DNA of 5,195 bases from assembly GCA_014729565.1 (NCBI GenBank), contig WJJR01000176.1:1-5195 (forward strand). The letters are read 5' to 3'. Position 1 is the stretch's first letter; each line of letters begins with the position of its first letter. The translations under genes were made by a program, and so were the position numbers. The notes beneath the pieces were generated by a model. That model saw only the letters and a program-made list of their open reading frames with translations, was not told the origin of the DNA and did not search any database. Of the stretch, positions 3,460 to 5,195 are shown piece after piece. Source of the DNA: Candidatus Zixiibacteriota bacterium (GTDB lineage: Bacteria; Zixibacteria; MSB-5A5; WJJR01).

Positions 3460-5195
3460 GTGACCGATTCGGCACAAACACGACCTCAGCACGCCCTGCG
3501 CCGCTTCCTGCACTACGTGCGGCCGTTTCGCGGCTACCTAACGGTCTCTGTGTCGGCCACCGTGCTGTACGTTGTCTTGTCGGCACTGCTCATCTGGCTG
3601 ATCGGTCCGCTGGTGGCGACACTGTTCGGTGGCAGTCCCGTCGCCGATATCCCGACCACGCCTGAGGCCACCGGTTTGACCAGTTGGCTTAGTGATATCA
3701 AGGAGAGCATTCTGAGCACGTTCGAACGTCTGATCGTGCGGTCTGATTCGGTCGTCACGCTGACGCGGATGTGTGTTGCGATCGTGCTCATTTCACTGGC
3801 AAAGAACATTCTGTTGTATTTGCAGAATATCCTCGTCGCGATTGTCCAGCAGCGTCTCATCCGACGGTTGCGTGACCGGCTTTTCGCGCACTATCAGGAT
3901 TTGTCGATGGCCTACTTCGCGCGAACGCGGACCGGCCAGGTGATTTCGCGCGTGACGAATGACGTGCGTGTGCTCAACGACATGCTCGATCTGGGGTTTA
4001 CACGATTGGTCAAAGAACCATTGCTGGTCCTATTGCTGTTAGCGTCGCTGTTCATCATCAGTTGGCAACTGGCGTTGATCACGATCACCGTCCTGCCGTT
4101 GAGCGCAGCGGTGATGGTGACGGTGGGCCGGTATGTCCGCCGTTATTCGCGCCGATCGCAGGAACGCATGGCCGATCTGCATTCGGCGCTGGAGGAAGCG
4201 GTCGGGGGCATACGGGTGGTCAAAGCCTTCGGCATGCAGGAATTCGAGGTCAGTCGCTTCCGCAACATCAACAGCGCATTCTATCGCGCGATGCTGAAGA
4301 TGGCGCGTGTTCGTATCTTGAATTCGCCGATCAACGAGTTCCTCGGGACCCTGGCCGGTGTGACCATTCTTTACTTCGGTGGCCGTGCTGTGCTGGGGGG
4401 GACGGGACTCGTTGCCTCGGAGTTCATCACGTTCGTTTTCCTTGTCTTTTCGATGATCCAGCCGATTAAAGCACTCGCCGACATTCACGCCAAACTGCAG
4501 GAAGGCCGCGCGGCGGCGGAACGCGTGTTTGACGCGCTGGATACGCCGGTTGATATTGTCGATTCGCCGGGCGCACGGCCGATGTCCGACTTCACCGACT
4601 GTATCCGTTATGAACACGTGACCTTCGCGTACGAGCCCGACCGTCCCGTCTTGACAGACATCACGCTCGACATTCCTCGTGGTTCGTCGATCGCATTGGT
4701 CGGTCCCTCCGGTGGTGGCAAATCGACACTGTGTGATTTGCTGGTACGTTTCTACGATCCCGCCGAGGGCCGCATCACCATCGACGGTGTCGACCTCCGC
4801 GACATCACGCTCAATTCGCTGCGGGCGCATCTCGGCATCGTCACGCAGGACATTATTCTTTTTAATGACACCGTCGCGCGCAACATCGCCTACGGGTACG
4901 GGACAATCGACGACCACAAGTTACGCGAAGCCGCCGCCGCCGCACAGGCGTTGCAGTTCATTGAAGCACTCCCGCAGGGATTCGACACCGTGGTGGGAAC
5001 GCGTGGGGTCAAGCTGTCGGGCGGTCAACGGCAACGGATCGCGATTGCGCGCGCGATCATGAAAGATCCGCCGATACTCATCTTCGACGAGGCCACCAGC
5101 GCATTGGATACCGAATCGGAAGCGGCCGTGCGTCGGGCGATCGAGAATTTGCTGAAAGATCGCACGGCGCTCATTGTCGCACACAGGCTGTCGAC
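3460..5195 (+). CDS. MsbA-like ABC exporter (fused membrane and ATPase domains), partial
   Basis: Half-transporter expected to dimerise in the inner membrane and flip a lipid substrate, probably lipid A core or another glycolipid given the GT9 gene next to it. From GTG 3460, 578 codons are visible and the gene runs off the right edge. The membrane domain has six predicted helices (about 28-57, 105-127, 183-203, 205-223, 292-312, 320-340), with coupling-region sequence TRTGQVISRVTNDV (156-169) and EEAVGGIRVVKAFG (245-258). The ATPase has A-loop Tyr391, Walker A GPSGGGKST (415-423, K421), Q-loop Q463, signature LSGGQ (519-523), Walker B ILIFDE (539-544), D-loop SALD (547-550) and H-loop His575. 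All catalytic motifs are intact. The loop between helices 1 and 2 is about 45 residues. The gene begins 6 bases after the transferase stop. There is only a weak GAG upstream, so translational coupling is likely. Gene name msbA is plausible but unproven: multidrug-type exporters share these motifs. Confidence 0.92.
   Translation, partial: MTDSAQTRPQHALRRFLHYVRPFRGYLTVSVSATVLYVVLSALLIWLIGPLVATLFGGSPVADIPTTPEATGLTSWLSDIKESILSTFERLIVRSDSVVTLTRMCVAIVLISLAKNILLYLQNILVAIVQQRLIRRLRDRLFAHYQDLSMAYFARTRTGQVISRVTNDVRVLNDMLDLGFTRLVKEPLLVLLLLASLFIISWQLALITITVLPLSAAVMVTVGRYVRRYSRRSQERMADLHSALEEAVGGIRVVKAFGMQEFEVSRFRNINSAFYRAMLKMARVRILNSPINEFLGTLAGVTILYFGGRAVLGGTGLVASEFITFVFLVFSMIQPIKALADIHAKLQEGRAAAERVFDALDTPVDIVDSPGARPMSDFTDCIRYEHVTFAYEPDRPVLTDITLDIPRGSSIALVGPSGGGKSTLCDLLVRFYDPAEGRITIDGVDLRDITLNSLRAHLGIVTQDIILFNDTVARNIAYGYGTIDDHKLREAAAAAQALQFIEALPQGFDTVVGTRGVKLSGGQRQRIAIARAIMKDPPILIFDEATSALDTESEAAVRRAIENLLKDRTALIVAHRLS

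Noticed and set aside
4039..4917. 292-residue minus-strand open frame
   Set aside because: It is antisense to the exporter. The plus-strand translation has every ABC motif in place, while this frame has no recognisable domain and is rich in Arg/Asp/His, as expected of a GC-rich shadow.

Overview
The window looks like a piece of a GC-rich (about 60% by eye) diderm (Gram-negative) bacterial genome. Two things point to an outer membrane: a GT9 family (ADP-heptose:LPS heptosyltransferase-like) gene directly followed by an MsbA-like ABC exporter, and a secreted protein built of YadA-head-like repeats. Secreted proteins of this repeat type with an FLIRASGG-GIG-like segment are, from general knowledge, common in poorly cultured lineages around the FCB superphylum. 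That placement is an inference, and nothing here fixes a species.

Layout. (1) Positions 1-1729, minus strand: a signal-peptide-bearing surface or extracellular protein, open at the left edge (576 codons visible). It has an N-terminal beta-type domain, about 20 degenerate 15-residue glycine-rich repeats and the beginning of a C-terminal region. (2) Positions 1730-2223: a divergent intergenic region of about 490 bases. It carries weak promoter-like signals, a 5' leader hairpin for the left gene and, at 1928-2096, four small palindromes that read as two head-to-head inverted pairs (REP/BIME-like). (3) Positions 2224-3453, plus strand: a GT9 glycosyltransferase with an uncertain start and an Asn where the family normally has its catalytic Asp. 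(4) Positions 3460-5195, plus strand: an MsbA-like fused membrane/ATPase exporter, open at the right edge and cut just after its H-loop histidine.

How they work together. The two plus-strand genes are 6 bases apart and form a transcription unit that plausibly makes and flips a lipid-linked glycan: the transferase adds a sugar at the cytoplasmic face and the exporter moves lipid A core or a similar glycolipid across the inner membrane. The minus-strand gene is divergently transcribed and has no evident functional tie to them. Both edge-truncated genes lack a stop codon inside the window, so a caller that requires closed ORFs misses them and reports only antisense or out-of-frame shadows there.

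I see no clear previously undescribed multi-gene system. The items most worth a second look are the palindrome pairs, the GD-to-GN change in the transferase, and the only two cysteines of the repeat protein, which bracket an inserted loop.
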